Positions 18,160-28,176 of a stretch of DNA of 64,000 nt are shown here, in pieces. This stretch comes from Campylobacter showae CSUNSWCD (GTDB taxonomy: Bacteria > Campylobacterota > Campylobacteria > Campylobacterales > Campylobacteraceae). The notes under the pieces are model-generated. The model did not search any database. It saw only the letters and a program-made list of their open reading frames with translations, and was not told the DNA's origin. Numbering within the stretch: position 1 is the stretch's first letter; each line of letters starts with the position of its first letter. Made by a program: the position numbers and the translations under genes. Where the stretch lies: contig NZ_AMZQ01000012.1 in NCBI RefSeq assembly GCF_000313615.1, forward strand, positions 1 through 64,000. Reading direction: 5' to 3'.

Positions 18160-18555
18160 CTAGTCAAGCCTTTGTAGCTCGATTTTTATGCACCTATCCT
18201 GCACGAAATTTATCCCGTTTTCGCGAGCAACCGATCCCGCCTCGTCGTTTGTTATACCAAGCTGCAGCCACAGCGTTTTTACACCTTTTTTGACGGCGTC
18301 TTTTACTAGCTCGCTAGCAAACTCGCCCTTTCTAAACATCACGGCGATGTCGATATTTTCATCTATTTGGATCAAATTTCGATAAACCTTTCGCCCTAAA
18401 ATTTCATCAGATTTTGGATAAATAGGAAATACGTTAAATCCGCGCTCGATTAGAAATTTCGCAACCTCGTTGCTAGGCTTGCTCTCATCTGGACTAAGGC
18501 CCACGACCGCGATATTTTTAGCGGAGGATAAAATTTGCCCTAGATCGCTAGGCAT
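18160..18555 (-). CDS. CoA-binding domain protein (YccU type)
   Basis: 131 aa, essentially a single CoA-binding Rossmann domain of the succinyl-CoA-synthetase alpha type: IAVVGLSPDESKPSNEVAKFL near the N-terminus, FPIYPKSDEILGRKVY, and a C-terminal KTLWLQLGITNDEA...NFVQDRCIKIE. Members of this small family bind CoA, and the true reaction is unknown. The ATG overlaps the end of trmA by 8 bases, so the two genes are translationally linked. Confidence 0.85.
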   Translation of the reverse strand: MPSDLGQILSSAKNIAVVGLSPDESKPSNEVAKFLIERGFNVFPIYPKSDEILGRKVYRNLIQIDENIDIAVMFRKGEFASELVKDAVKKGVKTLWLQLGITNDEAGSVARENGINFVQDRCIKIELQRLD

Positions 18556-19669
18556 TTTTACTCTTTAAAAGCACGCCACACTCGATGTGAGCGGTGTTTG
18601 CAAACTGATCAAACACGGCAAATTTGACCGCCTCGTGCGTTAAGGAAAGCTGCGCTAGATCGCGCTTGAGGCTCTGCGGCGAACAGGAGATATAGACGAT
18701 GTTTTCGTAGTTTTTGATGAAATTTATCACGCTCTCATCAAGTCCAGCGCGTGGCGGATCTACCAAAACGTGCGAGAAGTCATAGCTAAAGATATCAAGC
18801 TCTCTTAAACGGTTAAACTCGCGCTCGCGCCTAAACGCGCTCATCAGCTCCTCGGCGCTCATTCGTAAAAATTTGATGTTATCTACGCTGTTTAGTTCGC
18901 AGTTTTTGAGCGCATTTGCAATTGAGCTTTTGGATATCTCGGTTGCCAAAATGCGTTTAAATTTTTCCGCCATCGGAACAGTAAAGTTTCCGTGTCCGCA
19001 GTAAAGCTCAAGCAGATCCGCGCCGTGCTCTACACAGCCTTTCGCCCACGCGATCATCTTTTCGTTTACGGCGGTGTTTGGCTGGATAAAAGCTCCGTCG
19101 CCGAATGTAAATTTATAAATTTTACCGCCGATATTTAGGCAGTCCTCTAAATTTAACTCGCCGCTTAGTAGCTTTTGCCCCTTTGCTCTCGCCACTATCG
19201 TTACGCGGTGACCGGCAAGCTCACGCGCTAAGCTTTCTATCTCGCCCTGCTCGGTTTCGCCTAGACGCTTATGATAGAGCAGCGTCGCTAGTATCCCGCT
19301 CGCGCACGAGATAAACTCGGCGCCAAACAGCCTCTCTTTTAAAATTTGATTTTTAGTAAGCTCTTCAAGCAAACGCGACATCAAATTTACGATAGGAGAG
19401 GCTACTTTTGGGCATTCGTCTATAAAAATACGCTTAGTTTTAGTGCCGTGCATCGTGTATCTAAGCTCCTCGCCGTCGCGCCAGACCCCAAACTCCGCCC
19501 TAGTGCGGTAAGCGGCACTCTGCGAGGCGAAAAACTCAAATTCGCCGCTATAAAACGGCTCAAATTCGCACCTTATAAAATCAGTTTTAAATTTAACCTG
19601 CTCCTCGTAAGGCATATCAAGAGTGCAACTACCACACTCTCCTAAAAATTTGCAAAACTTATCGGGCAA
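18548..19669 (-). CDS. trmA: tRNA (uracil-5-)-methyltransferase
   Basis: Makes 5-methyluridine at position 54 of tRNA using S-adenosylmethionine. 373 aa. Visible: SAM motif DLLELYCGHGNFTVPMA, the VDPPRAGLD motif, the nucleophile Cys329 in YISCSPQSLKRDL, and the C-terminal catalytic Glu363 (HIECG). N-terminal CKFLGECGSC resembles the cysteine-rich start of related enzymes. There is no ATG at the expected position; TTG 19669 is supported by AAAGGG inside the end of the preceding antiporter gene, 2 bases away, so coupling is likely. Confidence 0.9.
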   Translation of the reverse strand: MPDKFCKFLGECGSCTLDMPYEEQVKFKTDFIRCEFEPFYSGEFEFFASQSAAYRTRAEFGVWRDGEELRYTMHGTKTKRIFIDECPKVASPIVNLMSRLLEELTKNQILKERLFGAEFISCASGILATLLYHKRLGETEQGEIESLARELAGHRVTIVARAKGQKLLSGELNLEDCLNIGGKIYKFTFGDGAFIQPNTAVNEKMIAWAKGCVEHGADLLELYCGHGNFTVPMAEKFKRILATEISKSSIANALKNCELNSVDNIKFLRMSAEELMSAFRREREFNRLRELDIFSYDFSHVLVDPPRAGLDESVINFIKNYENIVYISCSPQSLKRDLAQLSLTHEAVKFAVFDQFANTAHIECGVLLKSKNA

Positions 19670-19671
19670 AT

Positions 19672-21366
19672 TTAAACCCTTTGCCCTACGAATCTAACGA
19701 CCAAAGCCGTCACTAAAAGCCCCAAAGGAAGCACTATCCAGATACTTAGGCCAAGCGCGATCGGGAAGTATCCCGCAAAAATACTGATCGCGCAAACCGC
19801 AAGCGCATAAGGCATCTGCGTCTGGACGTGATCGATGTGGTTACACCCGGCACCCATAGACGAAAGTATCGTAGTATCCGAGATCGGAGAGCAGTGGTCG
19901 CCAAATATCGCGCCAGTTAAAACGGCTGAGATATTTACTATCATATACGCGTGCAAGGCGTCGCCCTCTAGTCCGCTGTGCATGCCCACCGCGCTAGCTA
20001 AAGGTATCGCGAGCGGCATCAAAATGCCCATCGTACCGTAGCTGGTGCCGGTAGAAAAGCTGATAAACGAACCCAGCATAAAAATCGCCGCCGGAAGGAC
20101 GATCTTTGGCGTAGACTGCGAAAGCAGATCGACTAGATAGCGAGATGTGCCAAGCTCCTTGATAACCGAGCTTAACGACCACGCAAGAAGCAGGATAATA
20201 ATCGTAGTTATCATGGTTTTCCAGCCCTTACCCCATGTTTCTATCGCCTCGCGCACGGTTAAAATTTTTCTATAAACAGCCATAAATATCGCCACCACCG
20301 TAGCTAGCAAAGCCGACTGAAATAGTGCCACGGACGCATCGGCAGCGCCGAACGTAGCTTGGAAAGTGTAGAACGTAAGCGGATGAGCCTTCGCGCTCTC
20401 AAGAGCCTCGCCCTCAAGCGCGCCCAGACCGCTAAAGTAAAAGCTAACAAACGCGCCCAAAATAAGCACCAAAAGCGGAACGACGGCGTTTGAGCTTTGT
20501 AGTTTGATATTTTCTTTAGGCTCTAGCGTCTTGTCCTCGACGTCCTCGATCATAGCTCCGTCCCGTCTAGGGTGCAGTTCGCCGGCTCTAGCTCTGCGCT
20601 CGGCTTTTAGCATACCTGCAAATTCGCGCCCCATAAACGCGGTGCAGACGATGAAAAACAGCATGAAAAGGTTGTAAAATCTATAAGGCATCGTCTCTAC
20701 AAAGATACTAAAAGCGTTTATGTTCGTTATGCCGATGAGCTCGTAGCCTTGCTTAATCAGTGATATCTCAAGTCCGACCCAAGTCGAGATGACGGCTAGA
20801 CCTGCGATCGGAGCAGCAGTTGCGTCGATGATAAAGGCTAGCTTTTCGCGAGAGACTTTAAATTTGTCCGTTATCGGGCGCATGATAGGACCCACGATGA
20901 GGGAGTTCGCGTAGTCGTCGAAAAAGACGAAAAGTCCCATCACCCAAGTTGAAATTTGAGCTGAAACGCCTGTTTTAGCCTTTTTGCTCAGCCATATCGC
21001 CACAGCCTTGGTTCCGCCCATTTTGGTGATGAGCGCGACCACGCCGCCGATACAAAGCACCTGAAGCACGATGCCCGCATTCCAGCTATCAGCCAGCGAG
21101 CCCACAACCCTTTTTACGATGTCGGTAAAGCCCTTTACAAAAGTCATCGGGATGCTTGAATCGATGACGTTTATGAGAAACGTTCCGCTAAAAACGCCGA
21201 TAAACAGCGACAAAACGACGTCTTTGGTGATAAACGCCAAAACTATCGCCACCACAGGCGGGATGAGCGTCCAAAAACCGAAAATTTCGGCATTTTTTTT
21301 CGCTACTTCGGGATCTACGGCTAGCGCCAAGATAGGCAAAAGCGACAAAAATAAAATCTTTTTCAT
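19672..21366 (-). CDS. Na+/H+ antiporter family protein (NhaC type)
   Basis: 564 aa from ATG 21366, chosen for AAAAGGAG 6 bases upstream; a longer in-frame start at 21402 is less likely. A signal-like N-terminus (MKKILFLSLLPILALAVDP) precedes about 12 membrane segments. Conserved features of the Na_H_antiporter family include FVFFDDYANSLIVGPIMRPITDK and the C-terminal GDHCSPISDTTILSSMGAGC, which carry ion-binding acidic residues. Related proteins exchange Na+ for protons, in some cases with malate and lactate. It precedes trmA directly. Confidence 0.85.
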   Translation of the reverse strand: MKKILFLSLLPILALAVDPEVAKKNAEIFGFWTLIPPVVAIVLAFITKDVVLSLFIGVFSGTFLINVIDSSIPMTFVKGFTDIVKRVVGSLADSWNAGIVLQVLCIGGVVALITKMGGTKAVAIWLSKKAKTGVSAQISTWVMGLFVFFDDYANSLIVGPIMRPITDKFKVSREKLAFIIDATAAPIAGLAVISTWVGLEISLIKQGYELIGITNINAFSIFVETMPYRFYNLFMLFFIVCTAFMGREFAGMLKAERRARAGELHPRRDGAMIEDVEDKTLEPKENIKLQSSNAVVPLLVLILGAFVSFYFSGLGALEGEALESAKAHPLTFYTFQATFGAADASVALFQSALLATVVAIFMAVYRKILTVREAIETWGKGWKTMITTIIILLLAWSLSSVIKELGTSRYLVDLLSQSTPKIVLPAAIFMLGSFISFSTGTSYGTMGILMPLAIPLASAVGMHSGLEGDALHAYMIVNISAVLTGAIFGDHCSPISDTTILSSMGAGCNHIDHVQTQMPYALAVCAISIFAGYFPIALGLSIWIVLPLGLLVTALVVRFVGQRV

Positions 21367-21677
21367 CAAAAACTCCTTTTTGTTTTTCGTCGGTTTAATC
21401 AAATTTTCCGCACCGCGTGTCGTCGGTCGGTATTTAAGGCATAAATTTAGCTAAATGCGGCTTAAATTTTTGTTTTAAATTCGCTTATAATTCAAAAATT
21501 TTAGTTCTTTATTAAAAATTTATGTTAAAAATGAGGCTTTTGTGGAAATTTTGGTTTTGGCGAGGCTTGGCATTAAAATTTGGTTTTTTACAAAAAATTA
21601 TGGCAGTTTTGTATATTTGAACCGTTTATAATCAAATTTAGGCTTTTATTCTAGCCTTTTTAGTCAAAATTTAGCGG

Positions 21678-22130
21678 CTAGCGCACAGCGATATCATTGA
21701 TAAAATTTTCAATATCCGTAGCCTGCTTAGAATTTAAACCCATTATCGTAAAAGTTTTTAATCGCCATATTTGCCTAGCTTTTTTACTGATTGTTACTTT
21801 TTTGGGGATAAACGGACGATCAAACGCCGAGCAAGAAAAAATATCGGTGTTTTTGATCACGATATCTCCAAATATAAATCTGTTTATAATAACCCTATCT
21901 TCATAGATTTCAATATAATTAAACAAAATAATTTCAAAAATAGGCATAATAAATAGCAAAGAAACCGCAAAGCCAAATGCAAGAAAAAAGCCCGTTAAAT
22001 AAGCCGCTACCGATGAAATTATTATTAACGACAAAAATCCAAACCCAGCCAAGTCAATCAAAACTAGAAATAAGCTTCTTTTATCTAGTCTATAAAGCTG
22101 TTTTACATTTTCATTAAAATCTCTTTGCAT
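21678..22130 (-). CDS. Small membrane protein with PH-like C-terminal domain
   Basis: 150 aa. Two close membrane helices (about 22-46 and 50-72) are followed by a beta-rich segment (YIEIYEDRVIINRFIFGDIVIKNTDIFSCSAF) of the kind seen in bacterial PH-like domains. I cannot assign a family with certainty. ATG 22130 has GGAG close upstream; TTG 22142 is an alternative start. It resembles in layout the protein at 40398-40967. Function unknown. Confidence 0.55.
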   Translation of the reverse strand: MQRDFNENVKQLYRLDKRSLFLVLIDLAGFGFLSLIIISSVAAYLTGFFLAFGFAVSLLFIMPIFEIILFNYIEIYEDRVIINRFIFGDIVIKNTDIFSCSAFDRPFIPKKVTISKKARQIWRLKTFTIMGLNSKQATDIENFINDIAVR

Positions 22131-22142
22131 TTGCTCCGCCAA

Positions 22143-22553
22143 ATTTAATTTTTCTACTCGTAGCGGCTTTAAACCGCTAAAAATCGCCGCGATGTCGCGC
22201 GGTTCAACGTACTTTTATCTCAATTACGAAACGGCGACGGAATTTTAAGAGCGTCAAATTTTGAGAGAAAATTTGATATTAAATTCGGTACAGTCTCGGC
22301 ACTAAAATTTGACGACAAATTTGCACAAATTTCAGCGCGCGTTTCTCCCGTCACCGCAAGCGCAAATTTGCAAATCCAGCTTCAAATTCATGCGGGTCAA
22401 GCCCCGCAAAAGCAAATTTAAACGGCGCACAAAAACATATAAAAATCGCGCGCCGTAAAGCCCGGCGGCAAATTTAACTCAAATTTATGTGGCAAAGCAA
22501 CTAAATTTTACGCGAAATCCAGCCGCCTATCCCGCAAATTTAATGCTAAACGC
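22143..22553. other. Gene-free stretch rich in AAATTT words
   Basis: No ORF with support. The sequence is a dense field of CAAATTTG-type words in both orientations, plus upstream DNA of the small membrane-protein gene. I see no promoter or RNA gene that stands out. Confidence 0.5.
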
Positions 22554-23300
22554 CTACTTTTTCTCTATAAAAAGCCCAGCCCAAGTCTGCTGCGTCGACA
22601 TCGCCTCGACGACGTTGATATTTACGCGGTGAGGCATATTTAGGCAGTTTAGCACGATTTGCGCGATATCCTCGGCAGTGATGTACTCCACGCCCTCGTA
22701 AACCGCGTCGGCCTTAGCCTTATCACCGCCGAAGCGAACCTCGCTAAACTCAGTCTTGCAGATACCAGGAGCTATCTCTGTCACGCGGATGCCAGTGCCA
22801 CGGATGTCGTTGCGCAGATTTCTACTAAACTGCTTTACAAATGCCTTGCTAGCACCATAAACGTGACTGCCCGGATACGGCCATGCGCCCGCGGTTGAGC
22901 CTAGATTAAAGATATAGCCGCTCTTTCGCGCGATCATAAGCGGTAAAACGGCCTTGGTCGAATATAAAAAGCCCTTGATGTTGGTATCGACCATCGTCTC
23001 AAAGTCCTCGATGCTAGTCTGCGCCACGCCTTCAAGCCCCAGCGCCAGGCCTGCGTTATTTACGAGCACTTCGATATCGCGAAACTCCTGCGGCAAATTT
23101 GCCACGCCGTCAAAAACCGCCTTTTTATCGCGGATATCGGCGACGATGATGTGAGTGTTTCCAAGCTCTTTTGCCAAGGCTTCAAGCCTTTCTTTACGGC
23201 GAGCCAGCGCTACGATCTTGTAGCCTTCGCGGCTGAGCATCCTAGCTATCGCCTCGCCAAAACCTGACGTAGCTCCCGTGATAAAAGCCGTTCCTTTCAT
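22554..23300 (-). CDS. Short-chain dehydrogenase (YdfG-like)
   Basis: 248 aa, classical SDR. Cofactor motif TGATSGFG (8-15), ARR at 33-35 suggesting NADP(H), NNAG (81-84), and catalytic Ser135, Tyr148, Lys152 (YGASK). The overall sequence resembles E. coli YdfG, an NADP-dependent serine/3-hydroxy acid dehydrogenase, so a 3-hydroxy acid is the best guess for substrate. It follows the ankyrin gene with a 9-base gap. Confidence 0.87.
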   Translation of the reverse strand: MKGTAFITGATSGFGEAIARMLSREGYKIVALARRKERLEALAKELGNTHIIVADIRDKKAVFDGVANLPQEFRDIEVLVNNAGLALGLEGVAQTSIEDFETMVDTNIKGFLYSTKAVLPLMIARKSGYIFNLGSTAGAWPYPGSHVYGASKAFVKQFSRNLRNDIRGTGIRVTEIAPGICKTEFSEVRFGGDKAKADAVYEGVEYITAEDIAQIVLNCLNMPHRVNINVVEAMSTQQTWAGLFIEKK

Positions 23301-23309
23301 ATTTTCTCC

Positions 23310-24521
23310 TTATTCGGTGATCAAATTTGACTCAAGCCCCATCGCCCTTAGATACTGCGCGTTGATCTCTTTTTTGCCGATGATGGCGTAGTCTAGGGCG
23401 TTTAGTCCGTTATCATCCACTGCCTTCACGTCCGCGCCGTTATCTATCAAAAGCTGCAATATTTCCACGTCCGCCGCCCCTGCCGCGCTCATCAGCACGC
23501 TTTTTGATGCCCCGTCAAAGTCGCAGAGCTTTACGAAACTTGGCAACTGAACGCTCAAATTTGCGCTATATGCAAGCTTGGTGCTCATGTCTATCAGCCT
23601 TTTGTTTACTAGAGCTCCGTTTCCTAGTAAAAATTTGACTAAATTTATATCGTTTAGCTGCACGGCATTAAAAAGCGGAGTGACGCCGAGCAGATTTGCA
23701 TAGTTTACGTCCGCGCCGCTAGCAACCAGGAGCTTTACGTTGTTTAAATTTTTAAGCGCGAAAAACAGCGAACTCTCAAATCCGTAGTTTAAATTTACAC
23801 CCGCGCGCAAGAATTCCTTTATGATGTCCTCGCTTTTTTCGTAAAGAAGCGCGGCGTTAAATGCGTTTTGAAGCGAGGCTTGTGACACGGAGCCAGAATA
23901 TATCGCCTCATTTATGCCGTATTTTGTAAAGGTCGGGTCGCTAACTTTTCTAGCAAACTCGTCCATATCGCCGTTTTGCAGAGTCGCGGCGGCAAATTTT
24001 AAAAACTCGTTTGCAACCTTTGAAGCGTAATAAATCGCGCTGCCTTCATCTATTTTGAAATTTGATTTGTAGTAGTTTACGAGCGACTCAAGAGCGGCGT
24101 TATAGTCTTTGTTAAAGTCCTTAAAAACCGTGAAATTACTTAGGCTTTGATGTCCCCAGTAACGAAGTCTGGCTCTGTTTTGCGATACGAGTTTTTCGTA
24201 TTCGCCCGGACTTTCTAGCTCTTTTGCGTAAATTTCAGGTGCATAGGAAGCTTTTAAGATCTTAAATTTAAACTCGTTTAAATTCTTAGTCGCCAAATTT
24301 CCGACGCAAGCAAGGCTTTCGGCGCGGATCTTTTGAGCGGCCGAGAGTAAAATTTGAACCTCTTTTAGCCCCAAGATAGAGTCGTTGCAGTTTGGCTCAA
24401 ATTCTCCCGAAAAGGTTAAATTTTGCGAGAAAAATCGCTGCTTATCAGCCAAAGCGTCATCACAGCCAAAGCCAGCAAAAACAAAAGAAAACGATAAAAG
24501 TATCGGCAAAATAAATCTCAT
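23310..24521 (-). CDS. Secreted ankyrin-repeat protein
   Basis: 403 aa. Sec signal peptide (MRFILPILLSFSFVFAGFGC) whose tail, FAGFGC, does not closely fit a lipobox. A helical N-terminal domain (about 25-215) has no recognised family. From about 215 to 400 several ankyrin repeats are visible (VKLLVASGADVNYANLLGVTPLF; VKFLLGNGALVN; LQLLIDNGADVKAVDDNGLNALDYA). Ankyrin repeats bind proteins; bacterial periplasmic forms often neighbour catalase or envelope genes, but nothing here identifies a partner. The gene comes 63 bases after the HIT gene. Confidence 0.8.
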   Translation of the reverse strand: MRFILPILLSFSFVFAGFGCDDALADKQRFFSQNLTFSGEFEPNCNDSILGLKEVQILLSAAQKIRAESLACVGNLATKNLNEFKFKILKASYAPEIYAKELESPGEYEKLVSQNRARLRYWGHQSLSNFTVFKDFNKDYNAALESLVNYYKSNFKIDEGSAIYYASKVANEFLKFAAATLQNGDMDEFARKVSDPTFTKYGINEAIYSGSVSQASLQNAFNAALLYEKSEDIIKEFLRAGVNLNYGFESSLFFALKNLNNVKLLVASGADVNYANLLGVTPLFNAVQLNDINLVKFLLGNGALVNKRLIDMSTKLAYSANLSVQLPSFVKLCDFDGASKSVLMSAAGAADVEILQLLIDNGADVKAVDDNGLNALDYAIIGKKEINAQYLRAMGLESNLITE

Positions 24522-24584
24522 CGTATGCCTTAATATCTTTTAATTTTGATAATTCTACCAAAAAATAATTTGGTAAAAATAAAT

Positions 24585-25082
24585 TTACCGCTCATTAAAG
24601 CAAACGTCCGCAAATGCGGCTTTTAGCTTCTCGTAAAGCGGAGTAAATGGAACGCCGTTTACGCGTACCTCGGCGATGGAGGTGATGAAATTCGTATCGC
24701 CGCTCCAGCGTGGCACTAGATGATAGTGCACGTGCTCTGCGATGCCCGCACCCCCTGCTTTGCCCAGATTCATCCCGATATTTACGCCCGCCGCATTTAG
24801 TTCGCGTTTTAAAATTTTCACGCCCTCGCGCACGTAGGCGCTCATCTCCGACCACGTCTGCTCGTCTAGGCTTTCGATATTATCGGTGTGCACATACGGT
24901 ATCACCATAAAGTGCCCCGGCGTATACGGATAAAGATTCATGATCCCAAAACACCGCTTTGCACGAAATAAAACGCCCGTCTGCGCGTCTTTTTCGGGGT
25001 GATTTACGACGTTGCAAAAGACGCAGCCCTGCTCCTTTTTACCGAAATATTCGCTCCTCCACGGCGCGCAAATGTGCTCCAT
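24585..25082 (-). CDS. HIT-family nucleotide hydrolase/phosphorylase
   Basis: 165 aa. The histidine triad is HVHYHLVPRW (His117, His119, His121). N-terminal CVFCN (Cys20, Cys23) with a later His suits the zinc-binding type of FHIT/AP4A-phosphorylase-like HIT proteins. These cleave dinucleoside polyphosphates or nucleoside phosphoramidates; the true substrate is not evident. GGAGGG precedes the ATG, and trpC ends 1 base upstream of this gene. Confidence 0.88.
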   Translation of the reverse strand: MEHICAPWRSEYFGKKEQGCVFCNVVNHPEKDAQTGVLFRAKRCFGIMNLYPYTPGHFMVIPYVHTDNIESLDEQTWSEMSAYVREGVKILKRELNAAGVNIGMNLGKAGGAGIAEHVHYHLVPRWSGDTNFITSIAEVRVNGVPFTPLYEKLKAAFADVCFNER

Positions 25083-25083
25083 A

Positions 25084-25869
25084 TCAGCCCTCCTTTACGG
25101 TTTTAACGGCTTTTGCCAAGTCCTCTTGCCTCATAAAATGCTCGCCTATCAAAAACGCGTCGGCTCCTTGCGCGTGAAGCTCTTTTAGCTGCGAGTGCTC
25201 ATAGATGCCGCTTTCAGCGACGATGACGCTTGCGTTTTTGATTTTAGAAAACAGCTTCTCGCAAAGACTCATATCCATCTCAAACGTGCTTAAATTTCGG
25301 TGATTTACGCCGACTATCTTTGCGCATGCAAAATTTGACTTTTCCACATCCTCTTCGTCGTGCGTCTCTACTAGGGCCTCAAGCCCCAAAGAACGCGCGT
25401 AATCAAGTAGCCGCTTTAGCTCATCAGCGCCAAGAGCCTTTGCGATAAGTAGGATAAAATCGGCTCCGTAAACGAGCGCTTCTAAAATTTGATACTCGTC
25501 TACGATAAAATCCTTGCGAAGCAGCGGCAGCGAGCTTTCGCATCTTATGGCCGCCAGGTACTCCAAATTTCCTTTAAAAAAATGCGGCTCGGTTAGAACC
25601 GAGATAGCGTTTGCTCCGCCTTTTTCATACTCTTTAGCTATCTCTACGGGCGCAAAATTTGGCCTTATTAGCCCCTTGCTAGGGCTTGCTTTTTTAACCT
25701 CGGCGATGATGCGATACGGCTCGTCTGCGCTGCTTTTTAGTGCTTTTACCGCGTCTTTTATCTCGCGCGGATTTTTCGCCGCAAGCTCTTGTAGTTTTTC
25801 AAAAGGCATTTGCGATTTTCGCAGCGCCAAGTCCTCTTTGGTTTGCTTGATTATCTGATCTAATATCAT
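25084..25869 (-). CDS. trpC: Indole-3-glycerol phosphate synthase
   Basis: Fourth step from chorismate in tryptophan synthesis, closing the indole ring. 261 aa, single-domain TrpC. TIM-barrel signatures: [14 protein letters not shown] (phosphate and catalytic Lys), [39 protein letters not shown], and the C-terminal [10 protein letters not shown]. The start overlaps the stop of the TPR gene (ATGA). It is away from other trp genes, inside a mixed operon. Confidence 0.95.
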   Translation of the reverse strand: MILDQIIKQTKEDLALRKSQMPFEKLQELAAKNPREIKDAVKALKSSADEPYRIIAEVKKASPSKGLIRPNFAPVEIAKEYEKGGANAISVLTEPHFFKGNLEYLAAIRCESSLPLLRKDFIVDEYQILEALVYGADFILLIAKALGADELKRLLDYARSLGLEALVETHDEEDVEKSNFACAKIVGVNHRNLSTFEMDMSLCEKLFSKIKNASVIVAESGIYEHSQLKELHAQGADAFLIGEHFMRQEDLAKAVKTVKEG

Positions 25870-27131
25870 CTTTTACCCTTTTTTAGGCACTCTTTGATAG
25901 TGTTTATATGCTCTTTACCCTCGGGCGAATTTACAAATTCCTCATCATGCAGGACTTGTTGCATTATCTCGTCGGCCTTTTTGCACTCGCCTAGCTTATA
26001 GTATCCCCACGCCAGCGAATCTAGATAAAACACCGACCCAGGCTCTAGCTCTAGGGCTCTGTTTACTAGCTCTATGCCCTTTTTCGCGTCTATATCGTGA
26101 TCGATGAGCAGGTAGCCGTAGTAGTTTAGATATAGCGCGTTATTTAGCTTTACGGCCGATTTTTCAAAGTTATTTATGACTTGCTTTAGACTATCTTTGT
26201 CTATCTTTTTGGTTTGTTTGTTTGTGTCTCTTTCGTATTGATATATCGCCATTTTGGCTTGATATTCGAGATTAAAGCTCTTATCAAAGGCCTCCTGCGC
26301 CTTTTTATACGCCTTGGCAAAATCCCCCGTCGCAGCATAAAGATCCATCAGCGCATCGTCATTGTATGAGTATTTTTGTAAAAATTTGATCGCCGCGTCA
26401 TAGTTTTTTTGAAAAACGTAAACGCCGAGCGCTTTTTCGAGATAGATTTTTTCTTTCGTCACTTCAAAAAGACTCTCGTAAACATCGATCATATCGGAGT
26501 AGCGGCCGTCCTGCGCGTAGATATCTACTAGCGCCGTGCAGGTCTCTACCTCGCAGCCGTCGATACGGCGCGAGCTCTCTAGCTGCCTGATCGCCTCTTT
26601 TTTGTCGTTCATTTTATTGTATAAAAGATCGACTATTCGCAGTAGATTTTCCACGCTCCTATCTAGCTCGTACGCGCGTTCAAGCTCGGCTAGGGCGGCT
26701 TTGTTGTCGTTTTGCATCGAGTAGACGGCAGAGAGCATGACGTGATTTTTAGAGATGTCCTCTTTTTTGACTAGCTCTTGCATTATCTTTGCGGCTTCGT
26801 CGAGTTTGTTTTCGCTCATCAAATTTGCACCCTGTATGCGAAGTACGTCCACGTCGTCTTTTAGTACCTTTTGGCTGAGCGCTAAAATGCTTTTAAAATT
26901 TACGTTTTTAGAAAAAAACGCGAGTCTGAGCGCCTCTTTTAGATAGTCGGTGTTTTTGGTTTTTTCGTAAAGCTGCTCGTAAAGCTCGGTCGCCTCGTCG
27001 TGATTAGCGTTTTCGACCGCCAAAAGCGCCTTGATAACGTATAAATTCTCGTCAAAACCGTCTTTGGCGGTAGCAAAACAAACAAGCAAGGCCGCCAATA
27101 TAAATTTTAAAATCGCCTTATTCCCGCGCAT
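25866..27131 (-). CDS. Exported TPR-repeat protein
   Basis: 421 aa with a signal sequence (about 5-22) and a full-length array of TPR-like helical pairs, for example [23 protein letters not shown] at 40-62 and [11 protein letters not shown], and a better-preserved pair near the C-terminus ([43 protein letters not shown]). TPR arrays act as protein scaffolds. It is likely periplasmic; partners are unknown. The start overlaps ykgJ-like DNA by 25 bases. Confidence 0.82.
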   Translation of the reverse strand: MRGNKAILKFILAALLVCFATAKDGFDENLYVIKALLAVENANHDEATELYEQLYEKTKNTDYLKEALRLAFFSKNVNFKSILALSQKVLKDDVDVLRIQGANLMSENKLDEAAKIMQELVKKEDISKNHVMLSAVYSMQNDNKAALAELERAYELDRSVENLLRIVDLLYNKMNDKKEAIRQLESSRRIDGCEVETCTALVDIYAQDGRYSDMIDVYESLFEVTKEKIYLEKALGVYVFQKNYDAAIKFLQKYSYNDDALMDLYAATGDFAKAYKKAQEAFDKSFNLEYQAKMAIYQYERDTNKQTKKIDKDSLKQVINNFEKSAVKLNNALYLNYYGYLLIDHDIDAKKGIELVNRALELEPGSVFYLDSLAWGYYKLGECKKADEIMQQVLHDEEFVNSPEGKEHINTIKECLKKGKR

Positions 27132-27484
27132 TCTTTCTCCAATTCATTGATTTTATCCTTAAAATAGTCCCAAAACGGAAAGGTGCGGCACTGGCTCGGG
27201 CGAAAGTCGTAAACCGAGCAGTTTTTTGCCGTTTCGTCAAAAAATATGCACGCAAACCCGCCGTCGTAGGGCTTTTCTTTGAGGCTAAATTTATATCCGA
27301 ATTTATCTAAAAATCGCGATCTAAACTCATCCTCGCTTATTTTCAAATGTTCCGCCAGAGCCGAAATTTCCGCTGAGCTTATCCATATATAGCCGCTTTC
27401 TCCCGTGCAGCACTTGCCGCCGCACAGCTCGCACTTGCTAGCGTCAAATTCATAACCAAAACCGCTTTGTCTTAGCAAATTCAC
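27107..27484 (-). CDS. YkgJ-family cysteine-cluster protein
   Basis: 125 aa with the family's zinc- or iron-chelating cysteines: CELCGGKCCTG near the N-terminus, then CIFFDETAKNCSVYDFRPSQCRTFPF. Members bind a metal and their function is undefined. The start is GTG 27484, overlapping the stop of trmN6 (GTGA). It overlaps the TPR gene by 25 bases at the other end. Confidence 0.82.
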   Translation of the reverse strand: MNLLRQSGFGYEFDASKCELCGGKCCTGESGYIWISSAEISALAEHLKISEDEFRSRFLDKFGYKFSLKEKPYDGGFACIFFDETAKNCSVYDFRPSQCRTFPFWDYFKDKINELEKECAGIRRF

Positions 27485-28176
27485 TCCGCCGCGTCCCTAC
27501 TTTGCGTGTTTGCTGTAGCGAAAATTTTAGCTGCCTTTTTACTATAAACACCGCCTTCAAAAACAAAAATCGGCGGTAAAATTTGAGTCAAGGATTTTGA
27601 ACTTTTTTTAGCCTCAATTAGTACCAAATTTGCCGTGCCATCCGCTTTTGGATGCACAAAACAAAGCCTAGTAAGCGTAAATTTAAATTCGCTCAAACAA
27701 AGCACAACTTCAGCTAGGCGCTTAGCGTCGTAGCAAAAGCTAAAAACTCCGCGCGGCTTTAGCAGCGAATTTGCGCTACCTACAAGCTCGCTAAGAGGTA
27801 AATTTTCGCTGTATCTAGCGGCGCGAAGGTGTTCGTTTTCGCTTTTTTTTGCGCCGTCGTGATAAAAAGGCGGGTTTGAGACGATGAGATCATATCTTTT
27901 TTCACTCTTAAATTTAGCAAAATCAGCCGTTATGAACTCGGCTTCAATGCCGTTTTGGCTAGCGTTTGCAGCGGCTAAATTTACGTTAGTTTCTAAAATA
28001 TCGAGCAAACTAAGCGAAATTTTAGGAAAATCGCGCTTTAAAAGCAACCCCAAAACCCCACTACCGCAACCAACCTCTAGCACCTCGCCGCGCACTCCGC
28101 CCTCACGGATAAAGTCATACAAAAACATCGTATCGCTGTTGTAGCGGTAGCCGTTTTTGGGCTGAGTGATTATCAT
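27481..28176 (-). CDS. trmN6: tRNA1(Val) adenine-37-N6 methyltransferase-like protein
   Basis: 231 aa SAM-dependent methyltransferase. N-terminal ITQPKNGYRYNSDTMFLYDFI is the YfiC/TrmN6 opening. SAM motif I is EVLEVGCGSGVLGLLL, and the catalytic NPPF is in VSNPPFYHDGAKK. E. coli TrmN6 methylates A37 of tRNA-Val1; the same target is inferred. The start overlaps the stop of the coiled-coil gene (ATGA). Confidence 0.85.
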   Translation of the reverse strand: MIITQPKNGYRYNSDTMFLYDFIREGGVRGEVLEVGCGSGVLGLLLKRDFPKISLSLLDILETNVNLAAANASQNGIEAEFITADFAKFKSEKRYDLIVSNPPFYHDGAKKSENEHLRAARYSENLPLSELVGSANSLLKPRGVFSFCYDAKRLAEVVLCLSEFKFTLTRLCFVHPKADGTANLVLIEAKKSSKSLTQILPPIFVFEGGVYSKKAAKIFATANTQSRDAAE

